The translations under genes were made by a program, and so were the position numbers. From Streptomyces chrestomyceticus JCM 4735 (GTDB lineage: Bacteria; Actinomycetota; Actinomycetes; Streptomycetales; Streptomycetaceae), in contig NZ_BHZC01000001.1 in assembly GCF_003865135.1 (NCBI RefSeq), positions 8,990,001 to 9,054,000 on the forward strand: DNA of 64,000 bases, read 5' to 3'. Positions 26,269 through 34,227 of this stretch are shown here, one piece after another (the stretch's first letter is position 1; every line of letters starts with the position of its first letter). A model generated the notes under the pieces. That model saw only the letters and a program-made list of their open reading frames with translations, was not told the origin of the DNA and did no database searches.

Positions 26269-26297
26269 GCCGGGCCCGGACCGATGCCGGGCCCGGC
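26269..26297. terminator. Hairpin terminator of the LAXTG-protein gene
   Basis: Perfect 11-bp arms GCCGGGCCCGG (26269-26279) and CCGGGCCCGGC (26287-26297) with a 7-base loop, ten bases past the stop of the convergent LAXTG gene. With the hairpin at 26228-26256 it forms a back-to-back terminator pair. Confidence 0.75.
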
Positions 26298-26306
26298 CTC
26301 CGGTAC

Positions 26307-27491
26307 TTACACCGCGGCTCCGGTGCCACCGCCGGAACCGACACCGGCCTTGCGACGGCGTACGGTGACGACCGCGCCCGCTCCCACGGCCATGGCTACG
26401 CCGCCCACCAGGGCGATCGTCGGCAGTGCCGAGGACGAGCCGGTGGCGGCCAGTTCGCCGGTGCCGGCGGTCTCCTGGGCGCCGCCCTGCGTCTTCAGGC
26501 CGACCTGCGGCGTGTTGCCGCCCGTGCTGCCGGTGCCGGGCTGGGCGCTCTCGTCGGGCTTGCCCGGCTTGCTCGGCTTCCCGGGCTTACCCGGCTTACC
26601 CGGCTTCCCGGGCTTGTCGTGCGCCGGGAGGATGTTGAAGTAGTACTCCCCGTGGTTGGAGTTGCCGCAGGAACCGTCCTTGTTGGAGAACGTTCCTTCC
26701 ATGATCACCCAACCGCGGCCAGGTGTGGCTGTGGGGATGGCGTGGAGGCGCAGCGGCAGGCTGACCGAGCTGTGCGGAGCGACGGAGAGCCCGACGAACT
26801 CGTTGTCGTTGCTGGCGTCGTCGAAACTCACCCACCTGCCCGTACGGGGGTCCTGGATCTCCCCCTGCAGTTCCCAGTACGGGTAGTCGACGATTTCGAA
26901 GGAGTAGGCGAGCGGCTCCAGTCTGATCCTCTCCATCGTCTTGCCGGTGGTGTTGGAGATCTTGATGGAGGAACGGCTCCAGCCGGCGCCGGCGACGAAG
27001 TCACCCTGCCACCCCTCGATGGACATCTGCAGGCGCCCCGCCTCGACGTCGCATTCCCCGCTCGGCTCGTCGTCCTCGGACTTCGAACCGCCGGTCGTGG
27101 TGCCCGGCTCGGTCTTCGGGTCCTGACCCGGCTGCGTTCCGGTTCCCTTGCCGGGCTGGGTCGTGGTGTCCTTACCGGTGCCGGTCCCCGTACCGGACTC
27201 GGTGCCGGTTGCGGGGCCAGTGCCGTTCCCCGTACCGGGCTTCTGGTTTCCTTCGGTTCCGGTGGCCGGCTCCCCGGCCCCGGACGACCCGCCCGATTCC
27301 GTCGCCCCGCCCGGCTGTCCGGTCTTGCCGCCGTCCTCCGGGTTTCCTGTCTGCTGCGACGCGGCGGTGTCGGCCGGCCGGTCCGGAGCCTCCGTGGCGG
27401 TCGCGAACGCGGCGGCGGGCGTGGCCAGTACGGCGCCGGGTGCGAGCACGGCCGCGGCCGCGGCAGCCGTCAGGGTCTGGCGGAACTTCAT
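26307..27491 (-). CDS. Cell-wall-anchored LAXTG protein with Gly/Thr-rich and PGK repeats
   Basis: The 394-residue surface protein begins at ATG 27491 (MKFRQTLTAAAAAAVLAPG, AGGAAGG upstream) with a Sec signal ending near ATPAAA. A long low-complexity Gly/Thr/Pro/Glu region (about residues 40-145) is followed by a folded domain of about 140 residues with two cysteines (SGECDVEAG, NKDGSCGNSN). A collagen-like stretch of PGK triplets follows, then LAATG at 347-351 with a hydrophobic segment and RRRK. LAXTG is the class E sortase signal of Streptomyces, so it is linked to peptidoglycan. The folded domain was not recognised. Confidence 0.85.
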   Translation of the reverse strand: MKFRQTLTAAAAAAVLAPGAVLATPAAAFATATEAPDRPADTAASQQTGNPEDGGKTGQPGGATESGGSSGAGEPATGTEGNQKPGTGNGTGPATGTESGTGTGTGKDTTTQPGKGTGTQPGQDPKTEPGTTTGGSKSEDDEPSGECDVEAGRLQMSIEGWQGDFVAGAGWSRSSIKISNTTGKTMERIRLEPLAYSFEIVDYPYWELQGEIQDPRTGRWVSFDDASNDNEFVGLSVAPHSSVSLPLRLHAIPTATPGRGWVIMEGTFSNKDGSCGNSNHGEYYFNILPAHDKPGKPGKPGKPGKPSKPGKPDESAQPGTGSTGGNTPQVGLKTQGGAQETAGTGELAATGSSSALPTIALVGGVAMAVGAGAVVTVRRRKAGVGSGGGTGAAV

Positions 27492-27612
27492 CAACGAGAC
27501 CTTCCTGAGATGTCACCTGAGGTGTCAGGCACGTACGCCTAGGTGACTCCTGGCGAGGCAAATGGTTGTGCTGTGCCGCCAGTTACGGGTGTGCATCACA
27601 GTGGTGCGCCCG

Positions 27613-28425
27613 TCATCCCCAGGTGAGAGGATCGAGATGCAGGTAGAAGCGCTCCCGGCCGCGGTCGAGCGTGATCCCGTACCGCACGGCGAACGCGTCC
27701 TCCGCGGCGGCCGCCTGTGCCTCGTCGTCCCACGTCTCCCGGGCGGTGGCGAAGAGGAGCGCGAGATCGGCGTACGGATCGGCCCGGCCGAGGCGGCCCA
27801 GGTCGATGAAGCCCGACACGGTCAGCGTGTCCGGATCGAGCACGATGTTGGGCAGGCACAGGTCCCCGTGGCAGACGACGGTCTCCGCGGCCTCCTGCGC
27901 CAGCCGCTGCGCGAGCTGCGGAGTGAGGCGCGCGAGCAGCTCGTCGGGATCCGTCCCCTGCTGTTCGACGGGGAGGAATTCCGAGTCGACCGCTCCCCGG
28001 GCCACGACATCGCGGGCCGTCGCGAACATCAGGGTGAGGTCGCGCGTGTACGGGCACTGCGACGCGGACAGGCCGTGCAGGTGACGTACGGCGTCGGCGA
28101 TCGGCCCCCACGCCGTACGGAGCGCCGCGGCCGGTACCCGGTCGGCGGGCACGCCTTCGACGGCGCTGGTGACCAGGGCGGCACCGGCGGGGTTCACGCG
28201 CCAGTCGAGGACGCGCGGGCCGGGCACGTCCTGCGTGCCGAGCCAGTCGGCGCGGTCCCGTTCCGTCTCCAACGAGGCCGTGTGGCCGGCGGGGACGCAC
28301 TTGGCGTACCGCTTGCCGTCGGCGGAACGGAAGACACTGGCCGCGGACTCCCCGTCCGTGACGGGTTCCCACCCGTCACCGTCGGCGGGCAGCAGCGTAC
28401 GGAATGCGGAGGACACATCGCTCAC
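27613..28425 (-). CDS. APH(3'')-type aminoglycoside phosphotransferase (streptomycin 3''-kinase family)
   Basis: The 270-residue kinase from GTG 28425 (VSDVSSAFRTLLPADGDGWEP) matches the AphE/APH(3'') group that phosphorylates streptomycin. N-terminal lysine region is FRSADGKRYAKCVPAG. The catalytic loop is VVCHGDLCLPNIVLDPD, the metal region is GFIDLGRLGRADPYADLALL, and the C-terminus is RERFYLHLDPLTWG. The enzyme is cytosolic and ATP-dependent. The ribosome site is weak (GACGGAT), so the message may be nearly leaderless. No streptomycin biosynthetic genes are in the window, so it would be a stand-alone intrinsic resistance gene, or act on another substrate. Confidence 0.85.
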   Translation of the reverse strand: MSDVSSAFRTLLPADGDGWEPVTDGESAASVFRSADGKRYAKCVPAGHTASLETERDRADWLGTQDVPGPRVLDWRVNPAGAALVTSAVEGVPADRVPAAALRTAWGPIADAVRHLHGLSASQCPYTRDLTLMFATARDVVARGAVDSEFLPVEQQGTDPDELLARLTPQLAQRLAQEAAETVVCHGDLCLPNIVLDPDTLTVSGFIDLGRLGRADPYADLALLFATARETWDDEAQAAAAEDAFAVRYGITLDRGRERFYLHLDPLTWG

Positions 28426-28503
28426 ATCCGTCAACCTAACCGGCGGAGCCGACCGGCCGCACCGCAATTCCCGACATGGCAACCACGGTGTCATGATGGG
28501 GGA

Positions 28504-28977
28504 GTGAGCGAGGAGAACGGCACCCGGGCGTACGGGGATCCGGGCGACCGGTTCGTGGAGATCTTCAACCTGGTGGGGCCGCTGTACCGGCGTGCCCAGC
28601 GCAAGGTGGAGCAGGACGCGCCTCTCGAAGGGCTGTCGGTGGGGGTGCGGGCGGTCCTCAACATGCTCCGCGAGGACGGGCCGATGACCGTGCCGCAGAT
28701 GGGCCGGGCCCAGGCGCTGAGCCGTCAGTTCGTGCAGCGGATGACCAATGACGCGGCGGGACTCGGACTGGTCGAGTTCCACCCCAACCCGGCGCACAAG
28801 AAGTCCTCGCTCATCGCCCTCACCGGTAAGGGCCGCGCCGCCATCACCGCCGTGATCGACCGGGAACGGGCCGCGCTGCGTCAGGCGGGCGCCGACCTCA
28901 CGGAGGACGAGATCGCCGCCTGTATCCGGGTCCTCTCCCGCCTGCTGCACTCCCTCGACGACGTGGACGTGAACTGA
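28504..28977 (+). CDS. MarR-family transcriptional regulator
   Basis: 157 residues from GTG 28504 (VSEENGTRAYGDPGD); GGGGGA lies immediately before the GTG, so initiation may be atypical or leaderless. The winged HTH includes DGPMTVPQMGRAQALSRQFVQRMTNDAAGLGLVEF and the wing NPAHKKSSLIALTGKGR. It lies 91 bases upstream of and parallel to an alpha/beta hydrolase gene whose promoter contains two palindromic sites ending in GGTTGTCAT. It probably represses that gene. It is divergent from the APH gene, with a 78-base spacer. Confidence 0.9.
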   Translation: MSEENGTRAYGDPGDRFVEIFNLVGPLYRRAQRKVEQDAPLEGLSVGVRAVLNMLREDGPMTVPQMGRAQALSRQFVQRMTNDAAGLGLVEFHPNPAHKKSSLIALTGKGRAAITAVIDRERAALRQAGADLTEDEIAACIRVLSRLLHSLDDVDVN

Positions 28978-29018
28978 GGCGGCCGCCCAACTCCCCGGCC
29001 GCACACCCCGCATGCGAA

Positions 29019-29039
29019 TATGACAACCCGGTTGTCATA
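29019..29039. promoter_or_regulatory. Perfect palindromic operator (MarR-type) upstream of the alpha/beta hydrolase
   Basis: Ten-base arms TATGACAACC (29019-29028) and GGTTGTCATA (29030-29039) around a central C are exact reverse complements. Size and A/T-rich arms fit a MarR dimer site; the marR gene ends 41 bases upstream. Confidence 0.8.
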
Positions 29040-29050
29040 AGGTCGAGGCT

Positions 29051-29069
29051 GTGACACCTTGGTTGTCAT
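29051..29069. promoter_or_regulatory. Second, degenerate copy of the MarR operator covering the start codon
   Basis: GTGACACC-TT-GGTTGTCAT repeats the right half-site of the 29019-29039 palindrome exactly, with an imperfect left half. Its centre is about 30 bp (three helical turns) from the first, and its last AT is part of the hydrolase ATG. Confidence 0.6.
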
Positions 29070-29844
29070 GAATGACCTGTTCTGGCTCGACACCGGCAGT
29101 GGCCGCCCGCTCGTCCTTCTGCACGGCGGCTTCCTCGATCACCGCATGTGGGACCGTCAGATCCCCGCCTTCGCCACGAAGTACCGCGTCATCGCCCCGG
29201 ACGCCCGCGGCCACGGCCGCTCCGCCAACGCGACCGGGCCGTTCCGGCCTGCCGACGACGTCGCCGGGCTGCTGCGCCACCTGGGCACCGGCCCGGTGAT
29301 CCTGGTGGGCCTCTCCATGGGGGCGGCCACCGCCGTCGACATCGCGCTGGAGTATCCGGAGCTGGTCGGCGGCCTGGTCGTCAGCGGCGCGGGCACCAGC
29401 GAGCCGTACTACTCCGACCCCTGGACCGTCCGGACCATGGGTGCGTGGCACGCGGCGATGGCGTCGGGCGACCTGGACGCGTGCGTGGAGGCGTTCACCC
29501 TCTTGGCGGTGGGCCCGCACCGCGACCTCGACGACGTCGACGCCGAGGTCGTCAAGGAACTCCGCGACATGAAGCGCGGCACCATGGCCAAGCACACCAG
29601 CGGCGAAGCCAATCCGATCGTCCCGGTCCCTGACACCTGGGAGCGGGCCGCCGGTATCGAGGTCCCCGTGCTCGCCGTCAACGGCGGCATCGACTCGCCC
29701 GACAACATCGGCATGGCCGAGCGCCTCGTCCGAACCGTCAAGAACGGCCGTGCGGTCTCCGTCGACGGGGCGGCCCACTATCCCAACATGGAGCGCCCGG
29801 ACGAGTTCAACGAGATCGTCGGCAGCTTCCTGGAAACTCTCTGA
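29068..29844 (+). CDS. Alpha/beta-fold hydrolase
   Basis: 258 residues from ATG 29068 (MNDLFWLDTGSGRPLVLLHGG). It has the oxyanion HGG motif, the nucleophile elbow VGLSMGAATA (Ser), the acid near NGGIDSPDN and the histidine in DGAAHYPNMERP. It is a cytosolic esterase, lactonase or similar hydrolase of unknown substrate. There is no Shine-Dalgarno sequence: the operator GGTTGTC directly precedes the ATG, so the transcript may be leaderless or very short-leadered. The upstream MarR and the paired sites imply induction by a small molecule, possibly the substrate. Confidence 0.9.
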   Translation: MNDLFWLDTGSGRPLVLLHGGFLDHRMWDRQIPAFATKYRVIAPDARGHGRSANATGPFRPADDVAGLLRHLGTGPVILVGLSMGAATAVDIALEYPELVGGLVVSGAGTSEPYYSDPWTVRTMGAWHAAMASGDLDACVEAFTLLAVGPHRDLDDVDAEVVKELRDMKRGTMAKHTSGEANPIVPVPDTWERAAGIEVPVLAVNGGIDSPDNIGMAERLVRTVKNGRAVSVDGAAHYPNMERPDEFNEIVGSFLETL

Positions 29845-29916
29845 GCGTCCGGTGCGGCCGGAGTGCGCCGGCCGCACCGTGACGTACTGATCCCGCCGTT
29901 TCCGCTGTGATGCGGC

Positions 29917-29951
29917 GTAACGAACTTGTTCGTAACGAACATGTTCGTTAC
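29917..29951. promoter_or_regulatory. Two overlapping TetR operators
   Basis: GTAACGAACATGTTCGTTAC at 29932-29951 is a perfect 20-bp palindrome. An overlapping near-palindrome with arms GTAACGAAC / GTTCGTAAC and a TT centre occupies 29917-29936. The 15-bp spacing allows two dimers to bind opposite faces. The array ends ten bases before the tetR GTG, so autorepression is expected. Confidence 0.82.
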
Positions 29952-29960
29952 GGTGGCCGG

Positions 29961-30674
29961 GTGACCCCGAAACCCCCTGAGCAGACCCCGGCAGCCACCC
30001 CCGCCTCCCGCAGCCGCCGGGAGCGCCCCGCGAAACCCGCCCTCACCTACGAGGGCATCGTCGGGACCGCCGTCGCCCTGATGCGGTCCGAAGGGCTGCA
30101 GCGGGTGACGATGCGCCGCCTGGCCCAGCAGCTCGACACCGGCCCCGCCTCGCTGTACGTGTACGTGGCCAACACGGCCGAGCTGCACGCCGCGATCCTG
30201 GAGAATCTCCTCGGCGAGGTCGACCTCTCGCCGGTCCGGGCGCCCGGCGACTGGCGGGAACGGCTGGTGACCCTCCTCGGCTCCTGTACGCGCACCCTCT
30301 TCCAGTACCCGGGCCTGGCGCACTCCGCGCTGGTGGCCCGCCCTTCCGGGCCGAACTACCTGGCCCTGGTCGAGTCGGTCCTCGCCCTGCTGCACGAGGG
30401 CGGGGTCCCCGACGCGCAAGCCGCCTGGGGCGTGGACGTCCTGCTCCAGGTGGCCACGGCCACCGCCGCCGAACAGTCCACCCGCGACCGTGACGCCGCC
30501 GCCGAGGACGAGCACGAGGCGCTCGTACGAGCACTGCGGCAGGCCACTTCCGCCGGCCACCCGAGGATCGCCGCCCTCGGCGACGACCTGTTCTCCGGCA
30601 GCCCCGAACAGCGGCTTGCCTGGATCTTCCGCGCCGTCATCAACGGCACGGAGACCACTCCCCGCACGCACTGA
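29961..30674 (+). CDS. TetR-family regulator
   Basis: 237 residues from GTG 29961 (VTPKPPEQTPAATPASRSRR). The HTH is ALTYEGIVGTAVALMRSEG...VTMRRLAQQLDTGPASLYVYV; the C-terminal ligand domain is of the class with HSALVARPSGPNYLALVE. The promoter carries two overlapping palindromes abutting the start. The next gene, 53 bases downstream, is a TetX-like monooxygenase, so this is a substrate-induced detoxification pair. The ligand is unknown, possibly an aromatic antibiotic. Confidence 0.9.
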   Translation: MTPKPPEQTPAATPASRSRRERPAKPALTYEGIVGTAVALMRSEGLQRVTMRRLAQQLDTGPASLYVYVANTAELHAAILENLLGEVDLSPVRAPGDWRERLVTLLGSCTRTLFQYPGLAHSALVARPSGPNYLALVESVLALLHEGGVPDAQAAWGVDVLLQVATATAAEQSTRDRDAAAEDEHEALVRALRQATSAGHPRIAALGDDLFSGSPEQRLAWIFRAVINGTETTPRTH

Positions 30675-30727
30675 GCCGCCTCGCGCGCGCCGCACCGGCC
30701 GCGCCCCCACGGAACGGAGAGACCGCC

Positions 30728-31879
30728 ATGACCAGCACTCCCACCCATCACCCCATCGCGATCGTCGGAGCGGGCCTCGGCGGCCTGACGCTCGCCCGCG
30801 TCCTGCACGTACACGGCATCGAGGCGGTGATCTACGAGCTCGAAGCCGGCCGGGACGCCCGTACCCAGGGCGGCATGCTCGACATCCACGAGGACAGCGG
30901 CCAGGAGGCCCTGCGCGCCGCGGGCCTGCACGATCGTTTTCGCACCCTCGTCCACCCGGGCGGCGAGGCCACGCGCGTCGTCGACCCCCAGGGCACCGTC
31001 CGCCTGGAGGAAGGGGACGCGGGCGACGGCACCCGCCCCGAGGTGGACCGCGGACAACTGCGCGACCTGCTGCTGGACTCCCTGCCCGAGGGCACCGTCC
31101 GCTGGGGGAGCAAGGTCACCGGCGCCCGGGCGCTGGGCGGCGGACGCCACGAGGTGACCCTCGCGGACGGCACCGCCTTCACCACCGGCCTGCTCGTCGG
31201 CGGCGACGGCGCCTGGTCGAGGATCCGGCCGCTGGTCTCGCCGGCCACCCCCGCCTACACCGGCATCTCCTTCATCGAATCCGACCTGCTGGACGCCGAT
31301 ACCCGCCACCCGGAGAGCGCCGCGCTCATCGGCGGCGGCTCCTTCTTCTGCCTCGGGGACGGTAAGGGCATCCTCGCCCACCGCGAATCCGACGGCAGTC
31401 TGCACATCTATACGGCGCTCAAGACCGGCCCGGACTGGCTCGACAGCATCGACTTCACCGACACCGACACCGACACCGCCAAGAAGGCCGTGCTCGCCCC
31501 CTTCGAGGGCTGGGCCGACAGCCTGCGGGCGCTGATCGCCGACGCCGACGGCGCGCTCGTCCCGCGGCACATCCACGCCCTGCCCGTCGGCCACCGCTGG
31601 GACCGCGTCCCCGGTGTCACCCTGCTCGGGGACGCCGCCCACCTCATGTCCCCGTTCGCCGGTGAGGGCGCCAACCTGGCCATGTTCGACGGTGCCGAAC
31701 TCGGCCGGGCGGTCGCCGCCCACCCCGGCGACACCGAGGCCGCCCTCGCCGCGTACGAGGCGGCCCTGTTCCCCCGCGGCGAGGCATCGGCCGTGGATTC
31801 CGCCGGGAGCCTGGACCTGATGTTCGGCGACCGGGGCCTGGAGCGGCTGCTCGACATGTTCGCCGCCCACGGGCAGTAG
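30728..31879 (+). CDS. TetX-like FAD-dependent monooxygenase
   Basis: 383 residues from ATG 30728 with GGAGAG upstream. The FAD fold is AIVGAGLGGLTLARVLHVHG. Then come the TetX-like GGMLDIHEDSGQEALRAAGL and PEVDRGQLRDLLLDSLPEG, and GDAAHLMSPFAGEGANLAM (GD motif). The overall pattern and length match Tet(X) and related rifampicin/tetracycline-destroying flavin monooxygenases rather than ubiquinone hydroxylases. It probably hydroxylates and inactivates an aromatic or polyketide compound in the cytosol. Regulation by the adjacent TetR is expected. Real tetracycline activity cannot be judged from sequence. Confidence 0.87.
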   Translation: MTSTPTHHPIAIVGAGLGGLTLARVLHVHGIEAVIYELEAGRDARTQGGMLDIHEDSGQEALRAAGLHDRFRTLVHPGGEATRVVDPQGTVRLEEGDAGDGTRPEVDRGQLRDLLLDSLPEGTVRWGSKVTGARALGGGRHEVTLADGTAFTTGLLVGGDGAWSRIRPLVSPATPAYTGISFIESDLLDADTRHPESAALIGGGSFFCLGDGKGILAHRESDGSLHIYTALKTGPDWLDSIDFTDTDTDTAKKAVLAPFEGWADSLRALIADADGALVPRHIHALPVGHRWDRVPGVTLLGDAAHLMSPFAGEGANLAMFDGAELGRAVAAHPGDTEAALAAYEAALFPRGEASAVDSAGSLDLMFGDRGLERLLDMFAAHGQ

Positions 31880-31888
31880 GTCCGGGCG

Positions 31889-33076
31889 TCAGGCGCCGCC
31901 GTTCCGGTTCGCGAAGGCGCCGCCGTCGGCGAAGGCGAGCTTGGCGAAACGTTCGCCGATCCGGCGGTGGGCGGCGGCGTCCGGGTGCAGGCCGTCGGGC
32001 AGCGGCAGCTCGGCGAAGTCCGCCTCGCCGTACAGCTCGCGGCCGTCGAGGTGGTGCAGATGCGGGTCCTCGGCCGCCCGCTGCGCCACGATCCGGGCCA
32101 GTTCCTCCCGGATGACGTTCAGGGTCAGCTTCCCGGCCGCGCGTTCCGCCGGGTCGCCCGCGGCCCGGAAGCGGAGCTGCCCGGTGCTGATCTCGGAGAA
32201 GTCCGGGGCGCTGGGCCCCGGGGTGTCCTCGTGGATCGGGCACAGGATGGGGGAGACGACCAGCAGCGGGGTGGTGGGGTGGCCCTCGCGGATGGTGTCG
32301 AGGAACCCGTGGACGGCGGGCCCGAAGGCGCGCAGCCGCATCAGGTCGGCGTTGACCACATTGATGCCGATCTTGACGCTGATCAGGTCGGCGGGCGTGT
32401 CCCGCATCGTCCGGGCGGTGAACGGGTCGAGCAGCGCGCTGCCGGCCAGCCCCAGGTTGACGAGGTCCACGCCGCCCAGGGAGGCGGCCAGCGCGGGCCA
32501 GATCGTGGTCGGGCCGGCGGCGTCGGAACCGTGGCTGATCGAACTGCCGTGGTGCAGCCACACCGCGCGGCCCCGGTCCGGCGCGGGCTCGACGGGAGCG
32601 TCGGTGCGCAGGGCGAGGAGTTCGGTCGTCTCGTTGTGCGGCAGCCAGATCTCGACGTCCTTGAGCTCGCCGGACAGGCCGTCGAAGCGCAGGGTGCCGG
32701 CCGGACCGGGCCGGTGTTCGGCGGTTCCGGCGGACATGTCGATGGTCAGCGTGTTGCCGCCCGTGACACTCGTCCGCCCGGCCGGACGGCCGTCGACGAG
32801 CAGCTCGTACACGCCGTCCGGACGGGGCGGGACGCCCGTGTAGACCCGCTTGGTGGGCCGGGTGTCCAGTTCGAGGGCGGTCGCCCGGGTGCGGAAGGCC
32901 AGCCGTACGCCGGAGGGTTGGGACTCGGCCATGGCCAGTTGTCCGTCGGTGTTCTGGGCGCGGGCCCAGGCGGGCAGCCGGTGCGGCAGCACGCCCTCCT
33001 CGGTGCGCTCCACGTCGAGGGCGCCGCGGAGGAGGTCGTCGGTGATGGGGGTGGTGGTCCAGTTGTTGTCGTGCAT
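31889..33076 (-). CDS. SGNH/GDSL-family hydrolase with N-terminal beta-sandwich domain
   Basis: 395 residues from ATG 33076. An N-terminal jelly-roll-like domain (about residues 1-160) precedes the SGNH domain: block I is HHGSSISHG (Ser nucleophile, Ser in place of the Asp of GDS), block II glycine in NLGLAGSALL, block III GINVVN, block V DGLHPDAAAHR. It resembles CE2/carbohydrate-esterase-type SGNH proteins. No signal peptide is visible, so it acts inside the cell. It is convergent with the TetX-like gene (9-base gap) and follows a TetR gene on the same strand by about 100 bases. Confidence 0.87.
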   Translation of the reverse strand: MHDNNWTTTPITDDLLRGALDVERTEEGVLPHRLPAWARAQNTDGQLAMAESQPSGVRLAFRTRATALELDTRPTKRVYTGVPPRPDGVYELLVDGRPAGRTSVTGGNTLTIDMSAGTAEHRPGPAGTLRFDGLSGELKDVEIWLPHNETTELLALRTDAPVEPAPDRGRAVWLHHGSSISHGSDAAGPTTIWPALAASLGGVDLVNLGLAGSALLDPFTARTMRDTPADLISVKIGINVVNADLMRLRAFGPAVHGFLDTIREGHPTTPLLVVSPILCPIHEDTPGPSAPDFSEISTGQLRFRAAGDPAERAAGKLTLNVIREELARIVAQRAAEDPHLHHLDGRELYGEADFAELPLPDGLHPDAAAHRRIGERFAKLAFADGGAFANRNGGA

Positions 33077-33177
33077 GGCCTCAACCTGTTGATCGAAGTG
33101 TTCGGGTGGTGCGAGGGGGGTGCGGGTGGTCCGTACGGCCCGTGTGGCGTGGGTGTTTCGGGCGGCCCGTACGGCTT

Positions 33178-33759
33178 TCAGGGCAGTTGCGGCGCCGGCC
33201 AGTTCCGCAGCAGGGCGTCGAGGGCGTCCAGGACCCGGGACCAGGTCTCGTCCGAGTCGGGGGCGCTGTGGCTGAACCCGCCTCCCAGCTCCAGGCTGAC
33301 GTAGCCGTGGAAGACGCTGCCCAGCAGCCGGACCGCGTGCGTCTGGTCCGGCTCCGTCAGGTCGTAGCCGCGCAGGATCGCCCGCGTCATCCGGGCGTGC
33401 CGGACACCGGCACTGGCGGCGGCCGTCTCCGGGTCGAGTCGCAGTTGCGCCGCCGCGTACCGGCCGGGGTGCTCCCGCGCGTAGTCGCGGTAGACATTGG
33501 CCAGCGCGGCCAGGGCGTCCTTGCCCGCCCGGCCGGCCAGTGCGGCGTCGCCCCGGTCGGCGAGTTCTTCCAGGGCGAGCAGGGCGATCCGGGTCTTGAG
33601 GTCGTGCGAGTTCTTCACGTGGGAGTACAGGCTCGCGACCTTGACGCCGAACCGCCTGGCCAGCGCCGAGACGGTCACTTCCTCGAACCCGGCCTCGTCG
33701 GCCAGCTCCGCTCCCGCCCGGGTCAACCGGTCCGGGGTGAGCCCTACGCGTGGGGCCAT
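33178..33759 (-). CDS. TetR-family regulator (WHG-type C-terminal domain)
   Basis: 193 residues from ATG 33759 (MAPRVGLTPDRLTRAGAELA; AGAAGGA upstream; the frame extends to 33801 without support). The HTH is EVTVSALARRFGVKVASLYSHVK. The C-terminal half has GRYAAAQLRLDPETAAAS and VRLLGSVFHGYVSLELGGGF, typical of WHG-domain TetR proteins. It lies upstream of and parallel to the SGNH hydrolase gene, its likely target. A palindrome at 33823-33841 lies in its promoter. Confidence 0.9.
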   Translation of the reverse strand: MAPRVGLTPDRLTRAGAELADEAGFEEVTVSALARRFGVKVASLYSHVKNSHDLKTRIALLALEELADRGDAALAGRAGKDALAALANVYRDYAREHPGRYAAAQLRLDPETAAASAGVRHARMTRAILRGYDLTEPDQTHAVRLLGSVFHGYVSLELGGGFSHSAPDSDETWSRVLDALDALLRNWPAPQLP

Positions 33760-33822
33760 GGTCTTCCTTCTGTCTCGCTTGTAGCTAATGATGGCAAGCA
33801 TCTGCCTTATCGAGTATGGACC

Positions 33823-33841
33823 TGCCTAAAGGTATTAGGCA
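33823..33841. promoter_or_regulatory. Palindromic operator upstream of tetR
   Basis: TGCCTAA (33823-33829) and TTAGGCA (33835-33841) are perfect inverted arms around AGGTA, 64 bases upstream of the tetR start. A single TetR-type dimer site; autoregulation is likely. Confidence 0.68.
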
Positions 33842-34227
33842 AGTTGGCGTGAGGAGTAGGCAGTGGATGCGGAAGGAGAGCGAGCGCCAGGTACGCCGTC
33901 CGCACCGGCCACCACCTGCACCGGCCGCCCCTTCGGGCCCCCGGAAAACCGATAGGACGCCGCCCCGCCGCTTGATAACGCGTGCGACGCGGGGCGGCTC
34001 CGCAGCGTGCTTCCTTCTCCTTCCTGAAACGAATCGAGCGCGCTCCCTGGACGCGGGTACGACCGTGCTGCTGGCCGCCTCCGACCTCGTCACGTCGCTG
34101 GCCGCGACGAGCGGGTGAGCCGTCGGACGGCCTGACTTCCGTACCCGCCGGGCCCGGGGAGTCGAACGCGGATCGCGCCCCGCTGCGCTGCCATACTGGC
34201 CGGCACGCCTCGAAAGGGGACGGGACG
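33842..34227. other. Gene-free stretch with a hairpin
   Basis: No convincing gene between tetR and the amidase gene. A perfect 10-bp inverted repeat GCCGCCCCGC (33959-33968) / GCGGGGCGGC (33989-33998) with a 20-base loop may be a terminator or leader structure. The stretch near 34.16 kb contains GTTCGACTCC on the minus strand but does not fold as a tRNA. Confidence 0.5.

Noticed and set aside
27613-29013. Single 466-codon minus frame including the APH gene
   Set aside because: The part beyond 28425 is antisense to marR; the kinase start is defined by family alignment at the GTG.
34150-34200. tRNA-like T-loop sequence (GTTCGACTCC on the minus strand)
   Set aside because: Flanking bases do not form the T stem or any cloverleaf.
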